Positions 26,233-35,389 of a stretch of DNA of 64,000 nucleotides are shown here, piece after piece. The notes below the pieces were generated by a model that was not told where the DNA came from, did no database searches, and was given only the letters and a program-made list of their open reading frames with translations. Positions within the stretch are counted from its first letter, which is position 1. Each line of letters begins with the position of its first letter. Origin of the DNA: SABI01 sp964453215 (GTDB lineage: Bacteria; Spirochaetota; Spirochaetia; Sphaerochaetales; Sphaerochaetaceae); contig CAYVRR010000004.1 of assembly GCA_964453215.1 (NCBI GenBank), positions 19,236 through 83,235 on the forward strand, in the 5' to 3' direction. Made by a program: the position numbers and the translations under genes.

Positions 26233-26995
26233 ACTCATAGTAGTCTTTTCTACCCTCGCACTCCTATTGTCTTGGTACATAGGAGCGCGGGCTCTTAACA
26301 TACCAGTATTACTCCCATCCCCCATTCATACCTTTGAAGCACTTGGCAGCATTGTGATGCATAACCTATTTTGGCAACATGTCTCAACAACACTCATAAG
26401 GGGGGCTGTGAGCTTTCTCATCATCGTGTCAGTCTCGACATTACTTGGATTACTAAGTGGATTTTTCCCTTTCATGAAAGCATTTCTTACACCACTGTTA
26501 GTAATATGTAAAGCAACTCCGGTGATGGCAATTATCTTACTCGCGTTCATTTGGTTTACAAGTGGAACAGTTCCTTTATTTAGTGCTTTTCTCATGGGCT
26601 TTCCTGTCATGTTTGTGCAGGTAGAGGAGGGCGTTCACCACATATCTAAGGAGTTAGATGAAGTGACGCGGGTCTATAAGTTTTCAAGAAGAACAAGATT
26701 CTTCCATTTTCACCTCCCATCAATGACACCTTTTTTAATTACAGGATCTAAAAGTACCCTTTCAATGATTTGGAAAGTTGTTATTGCAGCTGAAGTGCTC
26801 ACTGTGCCCTCTTTTGGAGTTGGTTCGAAAATGAGCCTCGCACAAGTAAATTTAGAGACAGCTCAGGTGATCTCTTGGACACTTATCGCCATATTCCTTA
26901 CAGCACTAAGTGATCTAATATTCTCACTTTTATTAAAAGAGTCAACCCGAAATAGGGAGAGAAGAAACACTTCTCTAGTTGAGGATTTACCATGA
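26207..26995 (+). CDS. ABC transporter permease, NitT/TauT type
   Basis: 262 residues from the ATG at 26207, chosen because it overlaps the binding-protein gene by only 26 bases and begins just before the first membrane segment; the frame stays open to 26129. About six membrane segments and the EAA loop near ELDEVTRVYKFSRRTRFFHFHLPSMTPF, typical of BPD_transp_1 SsuC/TauC permeases. No clear ribosome site, so coupling to the upstream gene is likely. Its end overlaps the ATPase start by ATGA. Confidence 0.88.
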   Translation: MKISTWKTRLIVVFSTLALLLSWYIGARALNIPVLLPSPIHTFEALGSIVMHNLFWQHVSTTLIRGAVSFLIIVSVSTLLGLLSGFFPFMKAFLTPLLVICKATPVMAIILLAFIWFTSGTVPLFSAFLMGFPVMFVQVEEGVHHISKELDEVTRVYKFSRRTRFFHFHLPSMTPFLITGSKSTLSMIWKVVIAAEVLTVPSFGVGSKMSLAQVNLETAQVISWTLIAIFLTALSDLIFSLLLKESTRNRERRNTSLVEDLP

Positions 26996-27705
26996 TAATA
27001 GACTCCATCGACAAGTCCTATCAATTTTCAAATCAAGTGATTCCCGTATTAGATAATTTCTCTCTTCAAATTGCACCTGAAACTATTGTTGCCCTTATTG
27101 GTCCCTCTGGCTGTGGAAAAACTACATTGTTAAAGATTATTGGGGGAATTGAAACTTCTGATAATGGAGAGATTATTCGAGAAGAGGGGGAGGAGGGGAG
27201 TGTAAGCTTTCTCTTTCAAGAACCTCGCCTATTTCCATGGTTAACCATTCTTAAAAATATCACTATCGTATTACGGGCTCACATTGATAGTGAGAAAAAG
27301 AGAGAAGTGATTGCAAAAGAGTATTTAGAGTTGGTGAAGCTAGAGAAGTTTATGAATGTGGTTCCGTCCCAGCTTTCTGGTGGGATGAGACAAAGGGTTT
27401 CAATAGCACGCTCCTTTGCTTATCCCTCGAGTGTAATGTTGCTCGATGAACCGTTTCAATCCCTCGATGCTTCCCTTAGGTGGTCTCTTGTTGACTCTTT
27501 TAGAGAACTGTATGAGAGAGAGAAAAAAACTACCCTTTTTGTAACTCACGATGTTCATGAAGCCATTTTACTAGCTGATGTGATTGTACAACTCTCTCAT
27601 GGCCCTATGAAGGTAATAGATACCTACACTATTGATAAAAAGAGAGAAAAGAGGAGCCTTGCAGACCCCTCTTTAGTTTCAATAATAAGTAATTTTTATA
27701 CGTAA
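26992..27705 (+). CDS. ABC transporter ATPase, NitT/TauT (SsuB/TauB) type
   Basis: 237 residues with all cassette motifs: Walker A GPSGCGKTT near residue 38, Q-loop LFQEPRLFPWLT, signature LSGGMRQRVSIARSF, Walker B VMLLDEPFQSLD and the His in VTHDVHEA. Last gene of the three-gene importer. Its final 10 bases overlap the end of the convergent gdhA gene, so no terminator separates the two transcripts. Confidence 0.92.
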   Translation: MIIDSIDKSYQFSNQVIPVLDNFSLQIAPETIVALIGPSGCGKTTLLKIIGGIETSDNGEIIREEGEEGSVSFLFQEPRLFPWLTILKNITIVLRAHIDSEKKREVIAKEYLELVKLEKFMNVVPSQLSGGMRQRVSIARSFAYPSSVMLLDEPFQSLDASLRWSLVDSFRELYEREKKTTLFVTHDVHEAILLADVIVQLSHGPMKVIDTYTIDKKREKRSLADPSLVSIISNFYT

Positions 27706-29057
27706 CCTTGATCTATCATTGCATTGGCTACTTTTAAGAAACCTGCGATATTCGCTCCATCAACTAAATTCCCTTTTGTACTATATTGAATAGCTGTTTG
27801 GGAGATATTCTTGTAGATCCCTTTCATGATTTTCAATAATTCATTGTCTACTTTTTTTGCAGTCCATTGAATTCTTGATGAGTTTTGAGCCATTTCTAAT
27901 CCACTTACAGCAACACCCCCTGCATTTGCAGCTTTTGCTGGAGCAAAAAGAACTCCACTATCAAGAAACAAATCAATTCCCTCAATACAGGTTGGCATAT
28001 TTGCCCCTTCAGCAACTAACCGTATCTTATTTTCAACAAGATGGAGTGCATCTTGCTTATTTATCTCATTTTGGGTTGCACAAGGGAAAGCAAGGTCTGC
28101 TGGGAAATTCCAAATTGGGTTGTAGGGGAGACTTCCATTGTGAGGAATATATTGAGAGGAGGGGTATTTATGAGCATAAGAGGCAATTCTTCCCCGCTCA
28201 ATATTTTTTAGTTGTTTCACATAAGCGAGCTTTTTATTGTCAATTCCATCTGGATCATATATACATCCTGATGAGTCGCTCAATGTTACTACCTTTACAT
28301 TAAACTCATTGAGTTTTTCAACTGTAAATTGGGCAACGTTTCCAGAGCCACTTACCAGGGCAACTTTATTACTAAGAGAGTCATTATTATCTTCTAACAT
28401 CGCACCAGCAAGATATACAAGGCCATATCCTGTTGCTTCTGGTCTAATAAAAGAGCCACCCCAAATAGGACTCTTTCCTGTAAGAACTCCAGTAAATTCA
28501 TTTCTTAGGCGTTTGTATTGACCAAACATATACCCTATTTCCCTTTTGCCAACCCCAATATCACCAGCTGGAACATCGAGATAGGGTCCAATATGGCGCT
28601 GTAGTTCAGTCATAAAACTCATTGTGAACTTCATTACTTCTGCATCACTTTTCCCTTTAGGGTCAAAATCACTTCCCCCTTTGCCTCCTCCTAAGGAGAG
28701 TCCAGTTAAACTATTTTTGAAAGTTTGTTCAAAGGAGAGGAATTTAATAATACTTAAGTTTACAGAGGGGTGAAAACGTAATCCCCCTTTATAAGGACCA
28801 AGAGCACTGTTCATCTGAACTCTAAATCCTCTATTGATTTCTAATAGCCCCTCATCATTTATCCACGGTACTCGAAAGATTATTGTCCTTTCAGGCTCAA
28901 TCATCCTCTCAATGACTTTATGGTAGGTGATGTGGGGTAAATCATCAATAATTTTGTCGAGTGAGAATAGAAATTCTTGTACCGCTTGGTGAAACTCAAC
29001 TTGGTGTGGGTCTTTTTGTTTCATTGCTAGAAACATTTGGTTCGTGGCAGGTTTCAT
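27696..29057 (-). CDS. gdhA: Glutamate dehydrogenase, hexameric (probably NADP-linked)
   Basis: 453 residues, the length of the ~450-residue hexameric class. GPYKGGLRFHPSVN (substrate-binding Lys), SLTGLSLGGGKGGSDF (catalytic Lys region), DVPAGDIGVGKREIGYMF and the nucleotide fold SGSGNVAQF are conserved. It aminates 2-oxoglutarate with ammonia. NADP preference is inferred from class. AAGGGAG before the ATG; a TGTTGCA word lies in its leader (29100-29094), the same word that is repeated before carA. Confidence 0.95.
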   Translation of the reverse strand: MKPATNQMFLAMKQKDPHQVEFHQAVQEFLFSLDKIIDDLPHITYHKVIERMIEPERTIIFRVPWINDEGLLEINRGFRVQMNSALGPYKGGLRFHPSVNLSIIKFLSFEQTFKNSLTGLSLGGGKGGSDFDPKGKSDAEVMKFTMSFMTELQRHIGPYLDVPAGDIGVGKREIGYMFGQYKRLRNEFTGVLTGKSPIWGGSFIRPEATGYGLVYLAGAMLEDNNDSLSNKVALVSGSGNVAQFTVEKLNEFNVKVVTLSDSSGCIYDPDGIDNKKLAYVKQLKNIERGRIASYAHKYPSSQYIPHNGSLPYNPIWNFPADLAFPCATQNEINKQDALHLVENKIRLVAEGANMPTCIEGIDLFLDSGVLFAPAKAANAGGVAVSGLEMAQNSSRIQWTAKKVDNELLKIMKGIYKNISQTAIQYSTKGNLVDGANIAGFLKVANAMIDQGYV

Positions 29058-29183
29058 GTATGACTCCCTTCATATTTAGGTATTCCTCAATATTGCAACA
29101 AACTTTACCAACAAATGGGATGTTTAGTAAAGTATATGTATACGATAATTTTTATATTTTCTGTATACTATGATACGTTTTCG

Positions 29184-30122
29184 TTAAATAAGTCCTGCTG
29201 CAAGGAGGGCAAAAGTGATGAAAAACAGAGTAATTATTGATAAAAATGTGGTAAACAGTATAATTAGTCCAGCTAATTCAGCATCCCCATCCATATTAAG
29301 TGCCATTGAGTAAGAAGATACAGCTGTGGGAGAAGAAAACATTGCCATAAGAATTACTAAACTCTCACTTCTAAAGCCCATAAGAATAGCAGCTGTGATT
29401 CCGATAAGGGGTGCGATAATGAGTTTTCCCGCAATTGCAACAATAAGTTGTACTTTACTATCGTTAAGGGTGTGAAAGGAAACAGAGCCTCCTAAAATGA
29501 TGAGGGCGATAGGAGTCGCAATACTCGCAATCTCAATAATAAACATTTCAATTATGGTGGGAAGGTGTAGGGGAGTTAATACAAAAAGGTATGCAGCAAT
29601 AGAAGCAATAATAAGGGGATTCGTTACTATCTTTTTCCCTATCTTGAATATATCTACCTCTTTATTACGAAATACTTCTAGAGATATCACTGAAAGAACA
29701 TTGATAAGGGGAACTACAAAAGAGACTAAAATTGTAGCTTCACCCAAAGAGCCCTCTCCATATAAACTCGTAGCTACGGGAATTCCAAATAGGATGAAGT
29801 TACTTCTACTCATTGCCTGCACCATCACCCCCCTTTTCTCATTTGCCTTCTCTATTCTTGGGACAAAGAGCATAAAAAGAGTGAAAAGAGTGGTGAGGGA
29901 AACAAGAGCGAAAATAATCAACTTCCCATTAAAATCTTCTCCAATATCACTATGATAAATGTTGTTAAAAAGTAGAGCTGGTAAGAAGAGGGTGAAGATA
30001 AGTTTATTAAACTCTTTAAAGGTAGAGTGGGACAAAATATTCAATTTTCGAATAGAAAACCCTAATAAGAGTTTAAGTGCTAGTGGGAATACGACCATAA
30101 ATGAAGTAATAAAAAGATTCAT
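29184..30122 (-). CDS. AEC-family transporter (auxin efflux carrier fold)
   Basis: 312 residues with about ten hydrophobic segments in the two-bundle pattern of AEC carriers; N-terminal KLLLGFSIRKLNILS and the FTLFLPALLFNNIY segment are typical. Bacterial members export malate, malonate or other organic acids; the substrate is not indicated. No Shine-Dalgarno precedes the ATG, but a promoter is placed so that transcription would begin at the start codon. It lies between mtaD and gdhA on the same strand. Confidence 0.85.
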   Translation of the reverse strand: MNLFITSFMVVFPLALKLLLGFSIRKLNILSHSTFKEFNKLIFTLFLPALLFNNIYHSDIGEDFNGKLIIFALVSLTTLFTLFMLFVPRIEKANEKRGVMVQAMSRSNFILFGIPVATSLYGEGSLGEATILVSFVVPLINVLSVISLEVFRNKEVDIFKIGKKIVTNPLIIASIAAYLFVLTPLHLPTIIEMFIIEIASIATPIALIILGGSVSFHTLNDSKVQLIVAIAGKLIIAPLIGITAAILMGFRSESLVILMAMFSSPTAVSSYSMALNMDGDAELAGLIILFTTFLSIITLFFITFALLAAGLI

Positions 30123-30129
30123 GAAGCCA

Positions 30130-30159
30130 ACTATACCCAGTAGTGAGACCGAGTTACAA
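30130..30159 (-). promoter_or_regulatory. Promoter at the start codon of the AEC carrier gene (leaderless)
   Basis: Minus strand TTGTAA (30159-30154), 18-base spacer, TATAGT (30135-30130); the ATG begins 8 bases after the -10. Transcription would start within a base or two of the ATG, and no ribosome site is present. Confidence 0.6.
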
Positions 30160-30201
30160 TTACTAAGGAGAAACTAAGTCTAAAAAGATGAGCTGTTTTA
30201 A

Positions 30202-31491
30202 TCATATTCTCCCTAAAATCCCTTTCCATTGCTTCTTTATTGCCTCTTTTGTTTTTTCTACATCAAGATAGGTAAACTCTTTATTTTTATAAACAATATT
30301 CCCTTTAATAAAAACTGTATCAACATCACTACTCTTTGAAGAAAAGACTACTGCGCTAAAAGGATTGTTCATAGGGGAGGTGTGGATCTTGTTTGTATCG
30401 ATGAGGACAATGTCAGCATCTTTACCAACTTCGATACTTCCTGAACTCTCTTCTCTATTAAGGGCAATAGCTCCGTTAATAGTTGCACTTGCTAAAATAT
30501 CATATGGAGTGATTGCAATGGGGTTATGGGTGATAGCTGCACTCACCATTGCAGCAAGTCTCATCTCTTTAAACATGTCGAGGGTATTATTAGAAGAGGA
30601 GCCGTCGGTGCCAAGAGCCACAAGAATAGATTGATTCATATATTCAGCAATTGGTGCAATTCCATTACCAAGTTTACAGTTACTTGATGGGTTGTGGATA
30701 ATATTGGCTTTCGTTCTTTTGAAAATTTCAATATCCCCTTCTCTTGGGTGAACTACATGGGCTAAGTTTGTCCTATGTGTGAGGGCACCAATTGAATCAA
30801 GATAGGCTATTGGACTACAATTATTATTTTTATAAGACTCTTCTACTTCAAATAATGATTCACTTGCATGAGTGTGGAGGTTTAGGTTCTCTTGTTTGGC
30901 AATGTCTCGAGCTAATTCATAGGTAGCACTAGGGCAAGTATAGATTGCGTGTGGGGCAATATCAAAGGTAAGAGAGCCACCACTTTTCCCCCTTATATCT
31001 TTTAGAGGATTAAGAGAATCATCTATTCTCTTACGTGATTCTTTTTCATCTCCAAAGAGGGTGAGCCCAATATTCGCCTTCATGTTGTTCTCTATGACAG
31101 CGTGAGCAGTTACTTGATTAAAAAAGTACATATCAGCAAAACAAGTCGTTCCACTCATAATCATCTCAGCAATAGCGGCATTGCTTCCAATGAGAATATC
31201 CTCTTCAGTTAACACCTTCTCATAGCGCCACACTTGGTTTAGCCACGCTTCGAGGGTAGGGGCAGTGTCGTTAAAGTTTTTAAAGTACTGCATAGATGCA
31301 TGGGTGTGTGCATTAATTAAACCAGGAATTGCTATATAATTATTGCCATCAATACGAGTATCTGGAATAAAAGATGGGTCAATTTCTCCAACACCAACTA
31401 TTTTTTCATCCTCTATTGCAATAGAGCCAATAACATATTTCTCTTTTTCATTCATTGGAAGAATGAGTGTATCTTTAATAAGTATTTTCAT
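30202..31491 (-). CDS. mtaD: 5-methylthioadenosine/S-adenosylhomocysteine deaminase-type amidohydrolase
   Basis: 429 residues from the ATG at 31491, which matches the family start MKILIKD; the frame is open to an ATG at 31509 and neither has a ribosome site. Metal ligands: NAHTHASM near residue 60, HTHASES in the middle, LAHVVHP, and GTDGSSSNN (Asp). This is the TRZ/ATZ-MtaD subgroup, which deaminates MTA or SAH to the inosine analogue. It would give a second fate for MTA beside MtnP. Guanine- or cytosine-deaminase activity is a less likely alternative. Confidence 0.85.
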   Translation of the reverse strand: MKILIKDTLILPMNEKEKYVIGSIAIEDEKIVGVGEIDPSFIPDTRIDGNNYIAIPGLINAHTHASMQYFKNFNDTAPTLEAWLNQVWRYEKVLTEEDILIGSNAAIAEMIMSGTTCFADMYFFNQVTAHAVIENNMKANIGLTLFGDEKESRKRIDDSLNPLKDIRGKSGGSLTFDIAPHAIYTCPSATYELARDIAKQENLNLHTHASESLFEVEESYKNNNCSPIAYLDSIGALTHRTNLAHVVHPREGDIEIFKRTKANIIHNPSSNCKLGNGIAPIAEYMNQSILVALGTDGSSSNNTLDMFKEMRLAAMVSAAITHNPIAITPYDILASATINGAIALNREESSGSIEVGKDADIVLIDTNKIHTSPMNNPFSAVVFSSKSSDVDTVFIKGNIVYKNKEFTYLDVEKTKEAIKKQWKGILGRI

Positions 31492-31542
31492 ATTAAAAGA
31501 TACTATCATAGATATATAAATTTAGTCATCTATCTATTACAG

Positions 31543-31566
31543 AAGGGCACCAAAGATGGTGCCCTT
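31543..31566. other. Stable intergenic hairpin between fucI and mtaD
   Basis: Perfect GC-rich 9-bp stem (31543-31551 with 31558-31566), 6-base loop, lying 34 bases after the fucI stop on the minus strand. No T tract follows in either direction, so it is either a weak terminator or an mRNA-end stabiliser for fucI. Confidence 0.6.
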
Positions 31567-31599
31567 ACATAGTTGGAGAATAGAAAATAGTCTTATTGA

Positions 31600-33417
31600 C
31601 TAGCTATAGAGTGGCCCATATGTAGCACATGCTCTATAATCAGAGCCCTCTTTGTCACTTCCAAAGGCGTTCCAGGAAGAAGGTCTAAATATATCATCTT
31701 CACACACATTGTGCATATTTACGGGGATACGTAACATAGAACATAACGTGATAAGATCAGCACCAATATGCCCATAGCTAATTGCACCATGGTTAGCTCC
31801 CCAGGCAGCCATGACAGAATAGACATCTTTAAATGGAGCATTATTCTCTTCCAGACGAGGGACAAACCAGGTAGTTGGCCATGTTGGGTCTGTTCGTTTG
31901 TTTATCTTCTCAAATACTTGTTCAGGAATATCACATGTCCACCCTTCAGCAATTTGCATCACGGGGCCTAATCCTTTTACAAGATTGATTCTAGACATTG
32001 TCACAGGCATTTCACCTTTTGTTAAGAATGTAGAAGAGTATCCACCACCTCTAAAATAGCCCCCATTTGCAACACTAAATGAGGAGTTTTTAAGGGTGTT
32101 TTTCACATCTTCTTCAGTTATGTCCCAAAAGTGTTTCATGAGAGGATTCCCTTTGTCATCTTTCATAGCACCAGTTGCATCAAGGGTCGTTGCTCCTGAG
32201 TTAATGAGGTGGATAAAGCCATCTTTAGCTCTTCCCTCAGGTTTCCATCCAGTGACCCTTTCGATAGCACTAGGTGACCAGTAGGTTCTCACATCACTAA
32301 ATATCTGAGCTCTGTTTGTAAGGAGTTTTCCAAAGAGCATACTTGCTCCATTAAGAAAATCATTTTCAGTTGCCATTACAAAAGGTTCCCGAATTCCATT
32401 CCAATCGAAACTTGTTGTGAGCATTGTTTCCATGAAGTCCCCATTAGGGCGAAAATCTGTCCACTGACGTTGTCCTTGAAATCCACTAAAGAGAGCGTTA
32501 TGTCCCTGAGCTTCCTCTTCAAAACCAAGTGAAGCAAGTTTTTTATTTCCGATCATCAAATCTCGGCCAATCATCACCATTTTGATTACATAGTCCCAGT
32601 CTTCTTCTCTTTGTTCTTTACTTCGTTGGTACTCAGGTGGGTTCACTGTATCTACTTCTTCCCTACAGTTCTCTTTTACCCACTCTTTTGCAATTTTTAG
32701 TTCTTCTTTATCATATATCTCTTGCTCAACACGGCGAGCAATTTCACTCATATCTACAACTTCACTTCTCATTCCTAAATAAGATTGAAGGAAATCTTGA
32801 TCAACAATAGATCCAGCGATTCCCATCGACATTCCACCAATAGAGAGGTAAGATTTATCTCTCATGGTAGCAACAGCGAGTCCGCTACGGGCGAAACGGA
32901 GAATTTTTGTTTTGACATCTTGAGGGATTGACGTGTCATCACTATCTTGGACATCTTTGCCATAGATTCCAAAAGCTGGGAGTCCTTTTTGTGTGTGAGC
33001 TGCTAACACTGCAGCGAGATATACTGCCCCTGGTCGCTCTGTACCATTAAATCCCCATACTCCCTTTACAGTGAGAGGATCGTCATCAAATGTTTCAGTT
33101 CCATAGCACCAACATGGAGTAACTGTGAGGGTGACGGCAACATTCTCTTTTTTAAATTTAGCTTTACACTCTGCCGATTCTAACACACCACCAATAGTGG
33201 TATCTGCAATAACACACTCAACTTTTTCTCCATTTGAGTGTCTTAGATTTGAAGAAATAAGAGAGGAGGCTGCAATTGCCATGTTCATGGTTTGCTCCTC
33301 TAATGATTCTCTCACCCCTTTTCTTCTTCCATCAATGGTGGGTCGAATCCCGATTTTAGGGAGATCCCCAGCATACCGTTTTTCACCTGTTATGTGTGTA
33401 TTCTTATTATTTGCCAT
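31600..33417 (-). CDS. fucI: L-fucose isomerase
   Basis: 605 residues, close to the E. coli FucI length of 591. Start KIGIRPTIDGRRKGVRESLEEQT, the middle PGAVYLAAVLAAHTQKGLPAFGIYG, and SIGGMSMGIAGS, ATENDFLNG and GAISYGHIGADL are conserved; the manganese ligands Glu and Asp lie in the RSEVVDMSE and TENDF regions. It interconverts L-fucose and L-fuculose (also D-arabinose and D-ribulose). AGGAGG precedes the ATG. Divergent from fucU across an operator-rich gap; no fucK or fucA is nearby. Confidence 0.95.
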   Translation of the reverse strand: MANNKNTHITGEKRYAGDLPKIGIRPTIDGRRKGVRESLEEQTMNMAIAASSLISSNLRHSNGEKVECVIADTTIGGVLESAECKAKFKKENVAVTLTVTPCWCYGTETFDDDPLTVKGVWGFNGTERPGAVYLAAVLAAHTQKGLPAFGIYGKDVQDSDDTSIPQDVKTKILRFARSGLAVATMRDKSYLSIGGMSMGIAGSIVDQDFLQSYLGMRSEVVDMSEIARRVEQEIYDKEELKIAKEWVKENCREEVDTVNPPEYQRSKEQREEDWDYVIKMVMIGRDLMIGNKKLASLGFEEEAQGHNALFSGFQGQRQWTDFRPNGDFMETMLTTSFDWNGIREPFVMATENDFLNGASMLFGKLLTNRAQIFSDVRTYWSPSAIERVTGWKPEGRAKDGFIHLINSGATTLDATGAMKDDKGNPLMKHFWDITEEDVKNTLKNSSFSVANGGYFRGGGYSSTFLTKGEMPVTMSRINLVKGLGPVMQIAEGWTCDIPEQVFEKINKRTDPTWPTTWFVPRLEENNAPFKDVYSVMAAWGANHGAISYGHIGADLITLCSMLRIPVNMHNVCEDDIFRPSSWNAFGSDKEGSDYRACATYGPLYS

Positions 33418-33441
33418 TAGGCGCCTCCTATGATATAGTTA

Positions 33442-33506
33442 ACATGTTATGAAACATGGAAACGTTTACATTACATGTAGTATGACATGCAAAATCTAAT
33501 TTTGCA
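33442..33506. promoter_or_regulatory. fucI-fucU divergent control region
   Basis: Three layered elements. (1) A LacI/GalR-type operator TGGAAACGTTTACA at 33457-33470, one base from the TGWAANCGNTNWCA consensus. (2) A flanking direct repeat, ACATGT-N6-ACATG, at 33442-33458 and 33473-33489, 31 bases apart. (3) An inverted repeat TGCAAAAT-CTA-ATTTTGCA at 33488-33506, 30 bases before fucU. The regulators are not identified. I could not fix the -35/-10 pairs for either gene. Confidence 0.65.
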
Positions 33507-33535
33507 ATAATAAAATGTGTAAGGAGGAGTGTAAT

Positions 33536-33961
33536 ATGTTAAAAAATATTCCAAGCCTAATTTCTCCAGATCTGCTGAAGGTATTGATGGAAATGGGTCA
33601 CGGTGATGAAATTGTAATAGGGGATGGAAATTTCCCTGCAGCTGCCTACGCATCTCGTCTCATTCGACTCGATGGCTTATGTATACCTGAAATTCTTACA
33701 GCGGTATTACAATTATTTCCCCTAGACCGTTTTGAACAAAATGCCTTCCTGATGGAAAAAGTAGCAAAAGACAATTCTAAAACTCCAATTTGGGATACGT
33801 ATCGAGAAATAGCGAAGAAAGGGGATCCCCATTTTACCGATTTTGGTTTTATTGAGCGCTATAGTTTTTATGATAGGGCAAAAAAAGCTTATGCTATTAT
33901 TGCAACAAGTGAACCCTCTTTATATGCAAATATTATCTTAAAAAAAGGTGTTATTGAATAA
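33536..33961 (+). CDS. fucU: L-fucose mutarotase (RbsD/FucU family)
   Basis: 141 residues from the ATG at 33536, which has AAGGAGGAG upstream; the frame extends to 33515 but that would include the ribosome site. Motifs: LMEMGHGDEIVIGDGNFPA, with the active-site His and Asp, and FIERYSFYDRAKKAYAIIATSE at the C-terminus. It speeds interconversion of alpha and beta fucose, feeding FucI encoded divergently. Single-gene transcript ending at a strong terminator. Confidence 0.93.
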   Translation: MLKNIPSLISPDLLKVLMEMGHGDEIVIGDGNFPAAAYASRLIRLDGLCIPEILTAVLQLFPLDRFEQNAFLMEKVAKDNSKTPIWDTYREIAKKGDPHFTDFGFIERYSFYDRAKKAYAIIATSEPSLYANIILKKGVIE

Positions 33962-33974
33962 AATGAAAAAAATA

Positions 33975-34022
33975 GGGGCTGATGAATAGAAGATTTCTAC
34001 TCATCGAGCCTCTAACTTTTTT
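33975..34022. terminator. Bidirectional terminator between fucU and xylA
   Basis: A long stem: GGGGCT (33975-33980) with AGCCTC (34007-34012), then GATGA with TCATC and further pairs towards the loop. T runs at 34017-34022 on the plus strand and, for the minus strand, opposite 33966-33972. It ends both convergent transcripts. Confidence 0.85.
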
Positions 34023-34037
34023 GTATCTATATGTTAC

Positions 34038-35372
34038 TTACTTTCTGAACATATATTGATTGATAAGATTGTTAAGCATCTCTTGCTTACCACTTATCTT
34101 CTTATCTTCTACAGTTAACCCAAGCTCTGCAAGGGTAGCTAAATCGAGTTCACCATTAGCAAATTTCTTCCCATTACCAGAGTCAAATGATGCATAGCGA
34201 GCTTTTTTGAAGGCATCGATTTTACCATCTGCAACAATTTCTTGAGCGATCTCTAATCCAAGGGCAAAAGCATCCATTCCACCAATATGGGAGATGAATA
34301 AATCTTCTAAATCTGTTGAGTTTCTTCTTCTTTTTGCATCAAAGTTAAGGCCACCTTTATGTAAGCCCCCATTTTTCAAGATAATCATCATTGCTTCTAC
34401 AGTCTCATAGACATTAGTTGGGAATTCATCAGTATCCCATCCATTTTGTGGGTCGCCTTGGTTTGCATCAACAGAACCGAGTAGTCCGTTATCGACACAT
34501 ACTTGTAAATCGTGTGCAAATGAGTGACCTGCAAGAGTTGCATGGTTACTTTCAATGTTACATGAGAAGTCTTTTTCTAAGCCTTGTTCTTTAATAAAAG
34601 CAATACTTGTTGCAGCATCAAAATCATATTGGTGCTTTGATGGCTCCATTGGTTTTGGCTCTATATAGAAGTTTCCAGTAAAGCCAATGCTTCTTCCATA
34701 ATCACGAGCCATTCTAAAGAAGTGCCCCAAGTGGTCAACTTCTCTCTTTGTATCAGTATTCCATAAGCTCATGTATCCTTCTCTTCCACCCCAGAAAGTA
34801 TATCCAAGACCACCTAACATGACGTTGATATCGAGGGATGTTTTTACTTGAAGGGCAGCTCTGGCAACAACATCAAATTCAGGATTGCTTGCAGCACCAT
34901 TCATATAACGGGGATTGCTAAACATATTCGAAGTGTTCCAAAGAAGTTTTACACCGGTAGCATCTTGTAAAGTTTTTAAATATGCTCCCACTTTATGGTA
35001 GTTATCTACATACTCTTTTGCAGAATTTCCTTCTGGGGAAGCATCTATATCGTGAAAAGCATAGAAGGGGGCTCCAATTTTTGTAAAGAATTCAAACGCC
35101 GCATCAGCCTTTTGCATTGCCCCTACCATCTTATCCTTGTGAGCCCATGGGAACTCCATTGTTGCATTTCCAAAAGGATCTGTTCCATCTGCACAAAATG
35201 AGTGCCAATACGCAATGGAAAATCTAAGATGATCTTTCATGCTTTTCCCACCTACCATTTTGTCTGGGTCATAAAACTTAAAACTTAATGGATTGTCAGA
35301 AGAAGGTCCTTCATAGACAATCTTATTAATTCCTTTAAAATACTCTCTCTCTCCAATAAATACGTCTTTCAT
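34038..35372 (-). CDS. xylA: Xylose isomerase
   Basis: 444 residues, the group II (long) class. FHDIDASPEG carries the catalytic His, FWGGREGY and FYIEPKPMEPSKHQYDFD carry the metal-binding Glu, and NIESNHATLAGHSFAHDL and GSVDANQGDPQNGWDTDEFP complete the site. It converts D-xylose to D-xylulose. AGGAGG before the ATG, 17 bases after the xylB stop; last gene of the xylBA transcript. Confidence 0.97.
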   Translation of the reverse strand: MKDVFIGEREYFKGINKIVYEGPSSDNPLSFKFYDPDKMVGGKSMKDHLRFSIAYWHSFCADGTDPFGNATMEFPWAHKDKMVGAMQKADAAFEFFTKIGAPFYAFHDIDASPEGNSAKEYVDNYHKVGAYLKTLQDATGVKLLWNTSNMFSNPRYMNGAASNPEFDVVARAALQVKTSLDINVMLGGLGYTFWGGREGYMSLWNTDTKREVDHLGHFFRMARDYGRSIGFTGNFYIEPKPMEPSKHQYDFDAATSIAFIKEQGLEKDFSCNIESNHATLAGHSFAHDLQVCVDNGLLGSVDANQGDPQNGWDTDEFPTNVYETVEAMMIILKNGGLHKGGLNFDAKRRRNSTDLEDLFISHIGGMDAFALGLEIAQEIVADGKIDAFKKARYASFDSGNGKKFANGELDLATLAELGLTVEDKKISGKQEMLNNLINQYMFRK

Positions 35373-35389
35373 TTCACGCCTCCTAATCC

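Noticed and set aside
33457..33470. Catabolite-repression (CcpA cre) site
   Set aside because: It fits the cre consensus except for one base, but CcpA is a Bacillota protein; any LacI-family regulator would use such a site, so I call it only LacI-type.
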